A DNA stretch of 64,000 bases from Indolivaga macrotermitis (GTDB taxonomy: Bacteria; Bacteroidota; Bacteroidia; Bacteroidales; Dysgonomonadaceae). The notes under the pieces were generated by a model. That model was given only the letters and a program-made list of their open reading frames with translations. It did no database searches and was not told where the DNA came from. The stretch is from contig NZ_FQUC01000002.1 in assembly GCF_900128985.1 (NCBI RefSeq), forward strand, positions 496,001 through 560,000, in the 5' to 3' direction. Position numbers and translations under genes: made by a program. Shown in pieces: positions 43,971 to 53,595 of this stretch (position 1 is its first letter; each line of letters opens with the position of its first letter).

Positions 43971-46436
43971 TTACTGGTAATATTCCAGTTCGTAAACCTC
44001 TCCCTTTTTGGTATCAATATCATATAAAAACGTGTCAGACAAGGAAGGTGTAACTACAGGAGCATTTGCTGTAATCAAAGGTTCTTTAATTTTTTGTGTC
44101 TCCAGCAATCGGTTCGCCAATTCAGCATTGGCTATATTCAACGGTTGCCCTTTCATTTGCAATTTATCAGCACAACGAATACGCAATGTTCCTCCTACAT
44201 TCGATTTAATCTTCACTTTTTTAACCTTTCCATTTTCCCATGTAAGTTCTTGTAGGTCAAAACCACCTCTACATCTCAAACCTTTGACTGTTCCTTTAGC
44301 CCAAACCTCAGGAATTGCAGGCAGCAAATGTATTGATCCTGTATGACTTTGAACCAGCATTTCGGCAATACCGGCCGTACAGCCAAAGTTTCCATCTATC
44401 TGAAAAGGAGGATGTGCATCGAACAAGTTTGGATATGTGCCCCCATTCTGTCCCTTTTCATCGACTGTAGGTTTTAACTGATCCTGAATAAGTTTGTACG
44501 CATGATTACCATCAAGCAGCCTTGCCCACAAACAAACTTTCCAGCCCATAGACCATCCGGTCGAAGGATCGCCCCGATGTATCAGTGAAGTCTTAGCTGC
44601 TTCAAATAATGCCGGACTTTCGAATTTATTTATCTGATATCCGGGATAGAGCCCCCACAAATGGGATATATGACGATGCCGGTCTCTGGGGTTATCCCAA
44701 TCCTGCATCCATTCTTGCAATTGTCCCCACTTTCCAATCTGCATAGGTGGAAGCTGATTCACTACGCTTTGTAAAGAATCAATAAATAATTTATCTTCCG
44801 ACAATACTGTAGCTGCTTGTATTGTATTCGAAAACAGGTCAAAAACCATCTGGTTATCCATTGTACAACCGGCAGTTACAACCCATTCCCTCTTTCCTTT
44901 CACATTAGGAGCATTCTCCGGTGAATACGAGGGAGCAACAACCAACCAGCCATTCTCAGGTTCCTTCACCAAGAAATCCAGATAAAACTTACAAGCTTCT
45001 TTCATAATCGGATATGCCCTACTCAAGTAACGATCATCACCAGAAAACAAATACCGATCCCATAAATGTTGCGAGAACCAAGCATTACAAGTCGGCCAAA
45101 CCCCATATTTAGGACCGTCTACAGCCCCGGTCGAACGCCATATATCGGTATTGTGATGCAAAGTCCACCCCCGCGCACCATACATAGCAGCACTTTCTTT
45201 TCCGGTCAGAGCCACATCTTCGATCAGTTGGAGAAAAGGTTGATGCATTTCGGCCAGATTAGTAACTTCCGCAGGCCAATAATTCATTTCCACGTTTATA
45301 TCTGTTGTATACTTTCCATCCCATGGTGCCCGTAACTGATAGTTCCATATTCCCTGTAAGTTAGCTGGTTGTCCCCCCGGCTGAGATGAACAAATAAGCA
45401 GATAACGGCCAAACTGAAAATATAGTGCAGACATCTGTGGATCGAATGTAGTGGCAAATTCTTTAACTCTTACATCTGTTGTTTTTGTAGCTTGTTCATT
45501 ACTACCTAAGTCTAATGAAACCCTGTCGAAAAACTTTGTATAATAGGCAGAATGATCTGCTAAATACTTTTCGAAAGTTTTTGTTCCTACCCTTTTCAAA
45601 TATTCTATTGCAGTCTTTTCGGAATCTCCGGTTACATCCTGATAATTTTTGAAATTAGTACCAATTGACACATAAAGGATTACACTATTCGCATCAATTA
45701 CCTTGATTGTACTATCTGACAATACTTCCAGTCTTCCTCCATCATTATCGACTTTCACTAAAGATGTAAAACGTACTTTCCCTTCGATGCCTTCATGATC
45801 CGACGCCTTTCCGTCCATTTGTAACATTTTCTCATTTACACTTTTCCTTGCGTCTTTATAAGGGCTTGTATAACGGGTCGTGAAAGTTATTTTTCCTTTC
45901 TCCGAAGCTGTAAACCTTATCATTAATAGTTGATCGGTAAAAGATGTAAAAGCTTCGCGGGTGTATTTCACTCCATTAGCCGAAAATGTTGTTTTAGCTA
46001 TAGCTTTTTCTATATCGAGTTCACGATAATAATCGTGGTATGAATCCATTCCTTCAAAATCGAAATGTAATGATCCGACTGTTTGATACGGCATACCGTT
46101 TGCTCCTTGTGAACATATGGCAGGACCACACATTTCCTGAGCTTTCAGATTTTGTCCCTCAAATATCAATTGCCTGATTTCTGGCAAAGCATCTTTAGCC
46201 AACGGATTGGTATTATTATATGGCGAACCGCCCCATATAGTTTCTTCATTAAGCTGGAATTCTTCATGAGCAGGATTTCCATATACCATGGCACCCAGAC
46301 GCCCGTTACCCAATGGCAAAGCCTCCACCCATAAGTCAGCAGGACGGTCATACCATAATTTCAGCCCCAAAGATGGTTGCGCACACACATTTACTGCCAG
46401 CAACAAAATTAAGCTGACAATGCTTAGATTTTTCAT
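43971..46436 (-). CDS. Glycoside hydrolase family 95
   Basis: 821 residues with a signal peptide ending near VCAQ. The start of the mature protein (PADLWVEALPLGNGRLGAMVYG, then EEFQLNEETIWGG) is the GH95 N-terminal domain. The catalytic (alpha/alpha)6 barrel holds TDINVEMNYWPAEVTN and the late DAHPPFQIDGNFG. Known members are inverting alpha-1,2-L-fucosidases and alpha-L-galactosidases. In a pectin locus, fucose or galactose caps on side chains are sensible substrates. It converges on the susCD operon. Confidence 0.94.
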   Translation of the reverse strand: MKNLSIVSLILLLAVNVCAQPSLGLKLWYDRPADLWVEALPLGNGRLGAMVYGNPAHEEFQLNEETIWGGSPYNNTNPLAKDALPEIRQLIFEGQNLKAQEMCGPAICSQGANGMPYQTVGSLHFDFEGMDSYHDYYRELDIEKAIAKTTFSANGVKYTREAFTSFTDQLLMIRFTASEKGKITFTTRYTSPYKDARKSVNEKMLQMDGKASDHEGIEGKVRFTSLVKVDNDGGRLEVLSDSTIKVIDANSVILYVSIGTNFKNYQDVTGDSEKTAIEYLKRVGTKTFEKYLADHSAYYTKFFDRVSLDLGSNEQATKTTDVRVKEFATTFDPQMSALYFQFGRYLLICSSQPGGQPANLQGIWNYQLRAPWDGKYTTDINVEMNYWPAEVTNLAEMHQPFLQLIEDVALTGKESAAMYGARGWTLHHNTDIWRSTGAVDGPKYGVWPTCNAWFSQHLWDRYLFSGDDRYLSRAYPIMKEACKFYLDFLVKEPENGWLVVAPSYSPENAPNVKGKREWVVTAGCTMDNQMVFDLFSNTIQAATVLSEDKLFIDSLQSVVNQLPPMQIGKWGQLQEWMQDWDNPRDRHRHISHLWGLYPGYQINKFESPALFEAAKTSLIHRGDPSTGWSMGWKVCLWARLLDGNHAYKLIQDQLKPTVDEKGQNGGTYPNLFDAHPPFQIDGNFGCTAGIAEMLVQSHTGSIHLLPAIPEVWAKGTVKGLRCRGGFDLQELTWENGKVKKVKIKSNVGGTLRIRCADKLQMKGQPLNIANAELANRLLETQKIKEPLITANAPVVTPSLSDTFLYDIDTKKGEVYELEYYQ

Positions 46437-46668
46437 GATTTCAATTTAATTGTGGTTTTACCGAAAGATAGGTATTCTTTTCTATTAATCAATGGATTAC
46501 CTCTAACATATTACTTCTTATTTCACGTTCAAATTTCAACAGCCTTCAATTATTATATCAACTCAAAAAAACATCCCTATACTGATAAATAAAAAACAAA
46601 ATGACTATCCGCTTGTTTTACCCATATAGGAAGACCCTTAAATTAGGTTAGGATTAAATAAAAAACGT

Positions 46669-48369
46669 ATGGACTGGATTATAAAAACATTACAAAACAC
46701 CCCTGAGCTCGCCATATTTTTAACTCTGGCTCTAGGTTTCGCCGTAGGAAAAGTTAAAATAAAAGGTTTTAGTTTAGGTTCTGTTACCGGTGTACTACTA
46801 ATGGGAGTTCTGATTGGACAATTAGGAATAACCATTTCACCAACAGTAAAATCAACTTTTTTCTTAATATTCTTATTCGCCGTAGGATATAGTGTCGGAC
46901 CACAATTTATACATAGTCTGAAAAAAGAAGGACTACCACAAATAGGGTTTGCCGTTATAATTTGCCTTTGCTGCTTAGTGGTAGCGTGGATATGTGCTCT
47001 GGTAGCAGGTTTCGATCTGGGTAATACGGCCGGTCTGCTAGCCGGTGCTAATACAATCTCAGCCGTTATCGGTGTAGCTACTGACACTATCAATCAATTA
47101 TCAATCAGTACGGAGCAGAAAACATCCATTATCAACCAGATTCCGGTAGCTTATGCAGTCACATATATTTTCGGAACTGCAGGAACTGCTTGGTTCTTAG
47201 CATCAGTTGGGCCAAAACTTCTTGGTAAAGATTTCGACAAAAAGGTAAGAGAATACGAGCAGTCTCTAGGTGGAGATATAGGCGACAATGATGCTTCGAT
47301 GGAAGATGCATATGACGGCACTACCTTCAGAGTAATAGAAGCTAGCAGTGACCACTTTAACCAACCAAGAACTGCGCAGGAAGTAGAGACCTTATTAGTT
47401 AACAGAGGCTGGCCTGTATACATCGAACGCATCAGACCTCTAAATGGAGAAATAATACAAGAACCTACAGCCGAAACTGTTATAAATAAAGGAGACCGTC
47501 TTGTATTGAATGGTCCTATAGACACGCTTATTGCAGATGAAAATGCTATAGGAAAAGAAGTTGCAGATGTTGAGCTTTTAGACTTCAAGGCAGAGGCAAT
47601 AAGAGTAATAGTAACCAATAAAGACATTACTTCAATTACGCTAAAAAGCCTGAAAACTTATAAGGAACGTCATGGCGTAATAATCAGAAAAATATACAGA
47701 GGAAAAGCCGATATACCCAAATTAAACAATGTAAAACTCCAAAGAGGAGATGTTGTCGAGATAGAAGGCCGTAAAGCTGATGTCGACAGATTTGCTAAAT
47801 ACTTAGGCTACCCCGAACGTCCAACCAATATAACCGACCTGCTGTATGTAGGTCTCGGTATATTCTTAGGTGGAATTATCGGTTCTCTCACCATCCGTAC
47901 CGGAAATATACCTCTGAGCCTGAGCGCCAGTGGAGGAGTTTTGATTATGGGAATCATTTTTGGTTGGGCTCGCTCCCTGCGTCCTACCTTCGGTGCTGTA
48001 CCCGAACCTGCTATCTGGTTAATGAACAACCTCGGATTAAACATTTTCATTGCAGTAGTCGGTATCAACGCCGGCCCTGATTTTATCACAGGACTAAAAG
48101 CCGCCGGTGTAAGTCTTTTTGTCGCAGGTATATTTGTCAGCATTGTACCTATGTTCATCGGCTTGATGTTAGGACGATTTGTATTTAAATTCAATCCGGC
48201 CATTACTTTAGGAGCCTGTGCCGGAGCACGTACTACAACAGCTGCCCTTGGAGCTATTCAAGACGGCATTAACAGCAAAGTACCAGCTCTTTCGTATACG
48301 ACAACCTATGCAATAGGAAATACGCTCCTTATTATCTGGGGGGTAGTCATCGTATTATTAATGAGTTAA
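46669..48369 (+). CDS. aspT: AspT-type aspartate:alanine antiporter
   Basis: 566 residues. Two membrane blocks of about five helices each flank a central cytoplasmic part (about 195-385) with two RCK_C/TrkA-C domains (GWPVYIERIRPLNGEIIQEP and RHGVIIRKIYRGKADIPKLNNVKLQRGDVVEI). GANTISAVIGVATDT in the first block and GACAGARTTTAALGAI in the second show the internal duplication. This is the YidE/YbjL/AspT family. The following aspartate decarboxylase gene (gap 46 bases) makes the aspartate:alanine exchanger the best call. Exchange with decarboxylation generates proton motive force. Confidence 0.92.
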   Translation: MDWIIKTLQNTPELAIFLTLALGFAVGKVKIKGFSLGSVTGVLLMGVLIGQLGITISPTVKSTFFLIFLFAVGYSVGPQFIHSLKKEGLPQIGFAVIICLCCLVVAWICALVAGFDLGNTAGLLAGANTISAVIGVATDTINQLSISTEQKTSIINQIPVAYAVTYIFGTAGTAWFLASVGPKLLGKDFDKKVREYEQSLGGDIGDNDASMEDAYDGTTFRVIEASSDHFNQPRTAQEVETLLVNRGWPVYIERIRPLNGEIIQEPTAETVINKGDRLVLNGPIDTLIADENAIGKEVADVELLDFKAEAIRVIVTNKDITSITLKSLKTYKERHGVIIRKIYRGKADIPKLNNVKLQRGDVVEIEGRKADVDRFAKYLGYPERPTNITDLLYVGLGIFLGGIIGSLTIRTGNIPLSLSASGGVLIMGIIFGWARSLRPTFGAVPEPAIWLMNNLGLNIFIAVVGINAGPDFITGLKAAGVSLFVAGIFVSIVPMFIGLMLGRFVFKFNPAITLGACAGARTTTAALGAIQDGINSKVPALSYTTTYAIGNTLLIIWGVVIVLLMS

Positions 48370-48415
48370 GATAAAACTCTTCAGAAATATTTACTCACAT
48401 CAATAAAGAAATATT

Positions 48416-50056
48416 ATGGATATAGAAAAATTAAAGACATCTCGTAAACGCGAAGATGAACTGGAACAATTAAGTCCTTTCGAATTAAAAGATAGTTTAA
48501 TCGCACTAGCATCAGACCAACAGAAAAAGCCTGCAAGAGCGATGTTAAATGCAGGACGTGGAAATCCTAACTGGACTGCAACTGTACCTCGTGAAGCTTT
48601 CTTCTTGTTAGGACAGTTCGGTATAGAAGAGAGCAAACGTGCAATGAACAAACCTTCGGGACTTTCGGGTATTCCTCAGAAATCAGGTATTGCAAAACGT
48701 TTTGAAGATTTTCTGAATAAAAACAAACAACTGCCCGGCGCAGATCTTTTACTTGGATTGTATAAATACGCAATAGATAAACATGAATTTGACCCCGAAG
48801 CATGGATTTTTGAAATAACTGAGGGTATAATCGGAGACCAATATCCAAGCCCGGTAAGAATGCTTAAGCAAACCGAAGTTATTGTACACGACTATATCGT
48901 ACAGGAGATGTGTGGCAATGCTCCTACACACAAAGGCAAATACGATCTGTTTGCAGTAGAAGGAGGAACAGCCGCTATGTGTTATTTGTTCGATTCACTT
49001 GTCGAAAACGGCTTATTGAAAAAAGGGGACAAAATAGCCCTCGGAGTACCCGTTTTCACTCCATATCTTGAAATTCCCGAACTGGCCAGATATGATCTCA
49101 AAGTAACGTATATACATGGATCGGCAAAAGACAAGAATGGAAACTCTACTTTTCAATATCCTGATGAAGAACTGGATAAATTAGGAGACAAAGCAATAAA
49201 GGCATTTTTTATTGTGAATCCAAGTAATCCGACATCAGTCGAAATCTCCGATCACAGCCGCAAATATCTTGTTAAAGTCGTTAAAAATCTGAATCCGAAT
49301 CTTATGATTCTTACAGATGACGTATATGGTACATTTGTTCCGGGATTCGTTTCTTTAATGAACGAACTTCCACAAAATACGCTTTGTGTATACTCTTTCT
49401 CTAAATATTTCGGAGCAACCGGATGGCGTTTAGGTGTTATTGCTCTTCACGAAAATAATATCTACGATGATATGCTGTCTGCCATCCCCGAAAAAGAAAA
49501 GAATAAATTAGCTAAATTATACGAAAGCCTGACACTACATCCCGAGAAACTAAAGTTCATAGACAGGCTTGTTGCCGACAGTCGCCAAGTAGCATTGAAC
49601 CATACTGCCGGACTATCTACCCCGCAACAAATACAAATGTTATTATTTGCTGCATTTGCCATACTTGATAAAGAGAATAAGTATAAACAGGATTGCATAG
49701 ACCTGCTCCAACATCGATACAAATTACTATGGGATGGAATGGAATTTCCTATCCTTCAAGACCCCGAACGGGCTGCATATTATTGTGAGATAGATATCCA
49801 TGAGTGGGCTATGAAGAATTACGGTAAGGACTTTGTTACTTTCCTCGAAAAGAATTTCGAACCCGTAGATATTGTATTCCGTCTGGCCGAAAAATCGTCT
49901 GTTGTACTGCTCAACGGAGGAGGGTTTGCCGGTCCCGAATGGTCGGTACGTGTTTCCCTTGCGAATCTGGAAGATGCAGACTACAGCATTATAGGCAAAC
50001 AACTTGCCGAAACCATGTACGAATATGTAGAAGCTTGGAAAAGTATCCAAAAGTGA
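48416..50056 (+). CDS. aspD: Aspartate 4-decarboxylase / aminotransferase (PLP)
   Basis: 546 residues, the length of AspD enzymes. The N-terminal extension is followed by a fold-type I aminotransferase core with IVNPSNPTS at about 266-274, Asp301-Asp302-x-Tyr (TDDVYGTF) and the PLP Lys330 in SFSKYFGATGWRLG. The enzyme turns L-aspartate into L-alanine and CO2, consuming a proton inside the cell. With AspT it makes an energy-conserving and acid-resisting cycle. The two-gene operon ends with a strong terminator. Confidence 0.95.
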   Translation: MDIEKLKTSRKREDELEQLSPFELKDSLIALASDQQKKPARAMLNAGRGNPNWTATVPREAFFLLGQFGIEESKRAMNKPSGLSGIPQKSGIAKRFEDFLNKNKQLPGADLLLGLYKYAIDKHEFDPEAWIFEITEGIIGDQYPSPVRMLKQTEVIVHDYIVQEMCGNAPTHKGKYDLFAVEGGTAAMCYLFDSLVENGLLKKGDKIALGVPVFTPYLEIPELARYDLKVTYIHGSAKDKNGNSTFQYPDEELDKLGDKAIKAFFIVNPSNPTSVEISDHSRKYLVKVVKNLNPNLMILTDDVYGTFVPGFVSLMNELPQNTLCVYSFSKYFGATGWRLGVIALHENNIYDDMLSAIPEKEKNKLAKLYESLTLHPEKLKFIDRLVADSRQVALNHTAGLSTPQQIQMLLFAAFAILDKENKYKQDCIDLLQHRYKLLWDGMEFPILQDPERAAYYCEIDIHEWAMKNYGKDFVTFLEKNFEPVDIVFRLAEKSSVVLLNGGGFAGPEWSVRVSLANLEDADYSIIGKQLAETMYEYVEAWKSIQK

Positions 50057-50072
50057 AACATATATCTAAAAA

Positions 50073-50108
50073 AGAAGTGTAGGTTAGTTATCTAACCCAC
50101 ACTTTTTT
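50073..50108 (+). terminator. Terminator of aspT-aspD operon
   Basis: AAGTGTAGGTTAG pairs with CTAACCCACACTT (one mismatch), followed by T6. Confidence 0.9.
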
Positions 50109-50127
50109 GTATCAAAATATAGATGAT

Positions 50128-51216
50128 ATGAAGAAAATATATATAATTATCTGTTCTGTTCTCATCAGCATAGGAGTACAAGCCCAGCATAAGGAAAGTG
50201 AAAATATACTGAACAAACTTTTGTGGAATGACGAGATGCTGAATATAATGGTAGATACCAGAATAGATTTACAGGCACAGTTCAATAATGGCGATTTAGA
50301 TAATGCCAGTTTCCGTACACAAACTTTCAGGCTATGGCTGGTAGGCGAAATTATACCCGGTATTCGTTACAGATTCCGCCACAGATTTAATAAACCGCAA
50401 ACCCCTCTCCTTCGCGACAATTATTCCAGTGCAACCGATCAGGCATGGATTGCATTCGATATAGGTAAAGACTGGACTATTACAGCGGGGAAACAATCTA
50501 TGCAGTTAGGAACATTCGAATATGACTATAATGGTGCAGATATATATCAATCGACCATGGTTAATGGAGATATAGATATGTACAAAACCGGAGTAAATAT
50601 AGCTTATAAATTTTCCAGTCAGGAGATAAACCTTCAAATTGTAAATTCAGATGCTCCGCAGTTTGCCAGCGAAGAATATAAGAACAAAGCATTCGCCGCA
50701 AATTTCCTTTGGGTGGGTGATCTATTCGACAAAAAACTGAGGACAAGATGGGGTTACGGCATATTTCAGCACAATAAATCAAAATTCTACAATTGGCTTA
50801 CACTTGGCACACAACTGAACTTAGGAAACTTCACAACAGAACTTGACTACTTCCGGGGGAATCGTGATATGGATTATGGGTCTATTGTAGATAGTACGGA
50901 ATTAGGTTCGCGTTACGTACAGGATCAATCCGTTGCACTGAGTCTTAAATATGATTTTGGCAAATGGAAACCCATTATAAAAGGAACATGGAATCAACGT
51001 TACGATAAAAAATACGATAGCAACGCCTATGAGAGTATAGGGATACAAGCCGCTCTCGAATTTTATCCGTTTACGCAAGACAAGGTCAAAGATTTACGCT
51101 TTCATATAGCGTATGCATATTCAAATACAAACTTTCAGGGAGAATTCAATTCCATGAGTAATCAAGATACACATACTATACTAGCCGGAACAAGATGGCT
51201 CTTTAAGGTAAAATAG
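50128..51216 (+). CDS. Phosphate-selective-type porin
   Basis: 362 residues from the ATG at 50128. An upstream in-frame TTG at 50107 lies in the terminator and is unlikely. Signal peptide ends at VQAQ. The mature protein is a beta-barrel rich in alternating strands (RFRHRFNKPQ, AWIAFDIGKDWTITAGKQSMQLG) and ends with LAGTRWLFKVK, like the OprO/OprP porins of Bacteroidetes. Solute selectivity is not readable. It follows the aspartate operon, separated by a terminator. Confidence 0.82.
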   Translation: MKKIYIIICSVLISIGVQAQHKESENILNKLLWNDEMLNIMVDTRIDLQAQFNNGDLDNASFRTQTFRLWLVGEIIPGIRYRFRHRFNKPQTPLLRDNYSSATDQAWIAFDIGKDWTITAGKQSMQLGTFEYDYNGADIYQSTMVNGDIDMYKTGVNIAYKFSSQEINLQIVNSDAPQFASEEYKNKAFAANFLWVGDLFDKKLRTRWGYGIFQHNKSKFYNWLTLGTQLNLGNFTTELDYFRGNRDMDYGSIVDSTELGSRYVQDQSVALSLKYDFGKWKPIIKGTWNQRYDKKYDSNAYESIGIQAALEFYPFTQDKVKDLRFHIAYAYSNTNFQGEFNSMSNQDTHTILAGTRWLFKVK

Positions 51217-51344
51217 TTTTGTTTTGTAATAAAATATCCAACGGCTCATCTTTCGAACCAAAGCCAAAGATATACCAAGAAAATAATTAATCGGGGTGAT
51301 ATTGGGGATTTTACTTTGTTTTTTGAACAGGTTGAATCTTACTA

Positions 51345-51390
51345 TTAGAGAGAGAAAATATCACAAATTTTCTCTCTAATTATTTTTTTA
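51345..51390 (+). terminator. Terminator placed directly before promoter of methyltransferase 2
   Basis: TTAGAGAGAGAAAAT pairs with ATTTTCTCTCTAA, followed by T7. The T-run abuts the -7 box at 51392, so terminator and promoter are fused. Confidence 0.85.
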
Positions 51391-51391
51391 G

Positions 51392-51399
51392 TACCTTTG
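51392..51399 (+). promoter_or_regulatory. -7 promoter box of methyltransferase 2 transcript
   Basis: TACCTTTG followed by C. The leader ORF begins 5 bases later, so the transcript may be nearly leaderless for that ORF. Confidence 0.65.
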
Positions 51400-51403
51400 C
51401 ACT

Positions 51404-51439
51404 ATGACACTTAATTTATTTAAATCGGATTTGGTTTAA
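51404..51439 (+). CDS. Leader peptide ORF 2, 11 codons (MTLNLFKSDLV)
   Basis: ATG to TAA right after the promoter box. The end F-K-S-D-L-V matches F-K-K-D-L-V of leader ORF 1 at 17276, and the base word GGATTTGGT is identical in both. Two hairpins follow at the same relative position. This recurrence is the strongest evidence that both short ORFs are real. Confidence 0.6.
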   Translation: MTLNLFKSDLV

Positions 51440-51442
51440 TAA

Positions 51443-51504
51443 ACAATCTGTATTTCCTGTACAGATTGTCCTTTCGTTTGCTCTCGGATAACTCCTTTTG
51501 AGAG
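51443..51504 (+). promoter_or_regulatory. Two-hairpin attenuator-like leader of methyltransferase 2
   Basis: Hairpin A: ACAATCTGTA (51443-51452) with TACAGATTGT (51460-51469), perfect 10 bp, 4 bases after the leader stop. Hairpin B: CTCTC and GGA with TCC and GAGAG (51481-51504). Between them is CC-n3-CGTT, also found in leader 1. The gene start lies about 92 bases after hairpin B in both copies. Confidence 0.6.
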
Positions 51505-51596
51505 TAATTTCCTATTATTAAATTTTAGTTTTTAATCTGCGTACAATGTCAAAAGTATTATTATGCTTTTCAGTGTATGCTATATACATTACAACA

Positions 51597-52379
51597 ATGA
51601 GTAACGAAAGTATCACAACTATTCACGAGTTCGATTTTAATTTAATCTGTGAATTCTTTTTAAATACAGAACGCCAGGGGCCCGGTAGTCCCGAAGCAAC
51701 CCTGAAAGCATTGAGTTTTATAGATAACCTGACCGATAAATCCCTTATCGCCGACATCGGTTGCGGAACAGGCGGCCAGACAATGGTATTGGCTCAGCAG
51801 GCACCGGGACAGATTACAGGTTTTGATATTTTTCCGTCATTTATCGACCGATTCAACAGTAATGCCAAAGAGCTGAATCTTCAGGATAGAGTGAAGGGTA
51901 TTGTCCGTTCAATGGACGATCTCCCTTTTCAGAATGAGGGGTTAGACCTAATCTGGTGTGAAGGAGCCATTTATAATATCGGTTTTGAACGGGGATTGAA
52001 CGAGTGGCGAAAGTTCCTGAAACCGGGAGGATATATTGCCGTAACTGAAAGCTCGTGGTTTACTAAGAAACGTCCTGCGGAAATTGAGCACTACTGTATG
52101 CCGCATTTTCCCGAAATGAATACGATTTCCAACAAAATAGCCCAGATAGAGAAAGCAGGGTATATGCCTGTTGCTACCTTTATTCTGCCCGAAACATGCT
52201 GGACAGATCATTATTTTACTCCAATGATCAAGGCACAGGAAATGTTTCTCGATAAATATGCAGGAAATAGAATGGCGGAAGAATTCGTAGAACTCCAGCG
52301 TTACGATGCGGAAATATACCACAAGTATAAAGAATTCTATGGTTATGTATTTTATATCGCAAAAAAAGTAGAACAATGA
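51597..52379 (+). CDS. SAM-dependent methyltransferase 2
   Basis: 260 residues, class I fold. Motif I is [11 protein letters not shown], motif II region FDIFPSF, later [15 protein letters not shown]. The start at 51597 (MSNES) is where similarity to the protein at 17466 begins; an in-frame ATG at 51546 adds 17 unmatched residues. The last codons overlap the RsgA-like gene in ATGA, so translation of the two is coupled. Coupling with a ribosome-assembly GTPase hints at an rRNA or ribosome substrate (inference). A small-molecule methyltransferase remains possible. Confidence 0.85.
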   Translation: MSNESITTIHEFDFNLICEFFLNTERQGPGSPEATLKALSFIDNLTDKSLIADIGCGTGGQTMVLAQQAPGQITGFDIFPSFIDRFNSNAKELNLQDRVKGIVRSMDDLPFQNEGLDLIWCEGAIYNIGFERGLNEWRKFLKPGGYIAVTESSWFTKKRPAEIEHYCMPHFPEMNTISNKIAQIEKAGYMPVATFILPETCWTDHYFTPMIKAQEMFLDKYAGNRMAEEFVELQRYDAEIYHKYKEFYGYVFYIAKKVEQ

Positions 52380-53431
52380 ATTATTTAAATACTTATGGTT
52401 GGGATGAAAAATTAGACCAACTAAAACAAAAATCAATTCATGAGAATTTGCCTCATGGACGGGTAGCCGTTGTACATCGGACATGCTATGAAATTATTTC
52501 CGAAATAGGATTGTTTCAATGTGAACTAACCGGGAATATGATGTACAGCAAATCAGGCTTTGAATTACCTTGCGTAGGCGATTGGGTTATTTTTCAACCG
52601 TTCGATGAAAGCAAAGGAATCATCATCGATATACTACCCCGTGAACGGACTTTATATCGAAAAAAAAGCGGAACGGTGGCCGATAAGCAGACTATTGCTT
52701 CTTATGTCGACAAGGCTTTTATAGTGCAAAGCCTTGATGATAACTTTAATGTTAGGAGGGCAGAACGTTTTATGGCTCAGATATTGGAAGAGAATATCAA
52801 ACCAATATTAGTTCTCAACAAAGCCGATCTCCCTTTTGACAAACAGCAAGTTGATGGACAAATTAAACACATTATCAGTCAGATACCTGTATTTTTCACA
52901 AGTATTCGTCAACCCGAAACAATTCTCCGGCTACGGGAATCCATATCGGAAGGTGAAACGGTGGTATTCGTTGGCTCTTCGGGCGTCGGAAAAAGTTCTC
53001 TGGTGAACGCACTTTGCGAAGGCTCGACATTGCTCACATCCGATATAAGCCTATCCACGGGAAAAGGGAGACATACATCTACCCGCCGGGAAATGGTATT
53101 GATGGACGGTTCGGGTGTTTTAATCGACACTCCGGGTGTGCGGGAATTTGGTTTGGCTATTGACAATCCTGACTCTCTTGGCGAAATACTTAATATTTCC
53201 GACTATGCAAAATCGTGTCGTTTCAAAGATTGCACGCATACAAATGAACCCGGTTGCGCCGTTTTAGAAGCGGTAAACGGTGGCATATTAGATCATAAAG
53301 TGTATGAGAGCTATATGAAACTTCAACGGGAGTCATGGCACTTTTCTGCCTCGGAACACGAAAAACGAAAAAAGGAAAAATCCCTTTCTAAGTTGATCGA
53401 AGAAGTAAAAATGCGTAAAGCAAATCGCTGA
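52376..53431 (+). CDS. RsgA/YjeQ-family ribosome-associated GTPase
   Basis: 351 residues with the circularly permuted GTPase order: G4 NKAD at 148-151, G1 GSSGVGKSS at 200-208, the switch loop GRHTST at 231-236 and G3 DTPG at 251-254. An OB-fold region precedes it (about 30-95) and a zinc site follows (Cys281, Cys286, His288, Cys294). RsgA helps mature the 30S subunit. This form is longer than standard RsgA at both ends and is coupled to a methyltransferase, so it may be a second, specialised paralogue. The window cannot show whether a housekeeping rsgA exists elsewhere. Confidence 0.92.
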   Translation: MNYLNTYGWDEKLDQLKQKSIHENLPHGRVAVVHRTCYEIISEIGLFQCELTGNMMYSKSGFELPCVGDWVIFQPFDESKGIIIDILPRERTLYRKKSGTVADKQTIASYVDKAFIVQSLDDNFNVRRAERFMAQILEENIKPILVLNKADLPFDKQQVDGQIKHIISQIPVFFTSIRQPETILRLRESISEGETVVFVGSSGVGKSSLVNALCEGSTLLTSDISLSTGKGRHTSTRREMVLMDGSGVLIDTPGVREFGLAIDNPDSLGEILNISDYAKSCRFKDCTHTNEPGCAVLEAVNGGILDHKVYESYMKLQRESWHFSASEHEKRKKEKSLSKLIEEVKMRKANR

Positions 53432-53448
53432 CTTTCTTATTAGAATGA

Positions 53449-53487
53449 TACGGATGTTCTATTGACAGAACATCCGTACTTTTTTGT
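53449..53487 (+). terminator. Terminator after methyltransferase 2-RsgA operon
   Basis: TACGGATGTTCT pairs with AGAACATCCGTA around ATTGAC, followed by CT6. Confidence 0.9.
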
Positions 53488-53559
53488 ACCTAAACTCCCG
53501 AAGGATCTTAGAAGCCCACAGAAAAATTTCAGTTATCCAATTGTCTCATACAACTTATG

Positions 53560-53567
53560 TATCTTTG
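53560..53567 (+). promoter_or_regulatory. -7 box before cupin gene
   Basis: TATCTTTG lies 29 bases before the ATG at 53596, with TTG about 17 bases upstream. Confidence 0.55.
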
Positions 53568-53595
53568 TAAATAAATCAAGATAAATAGTCTAAAT

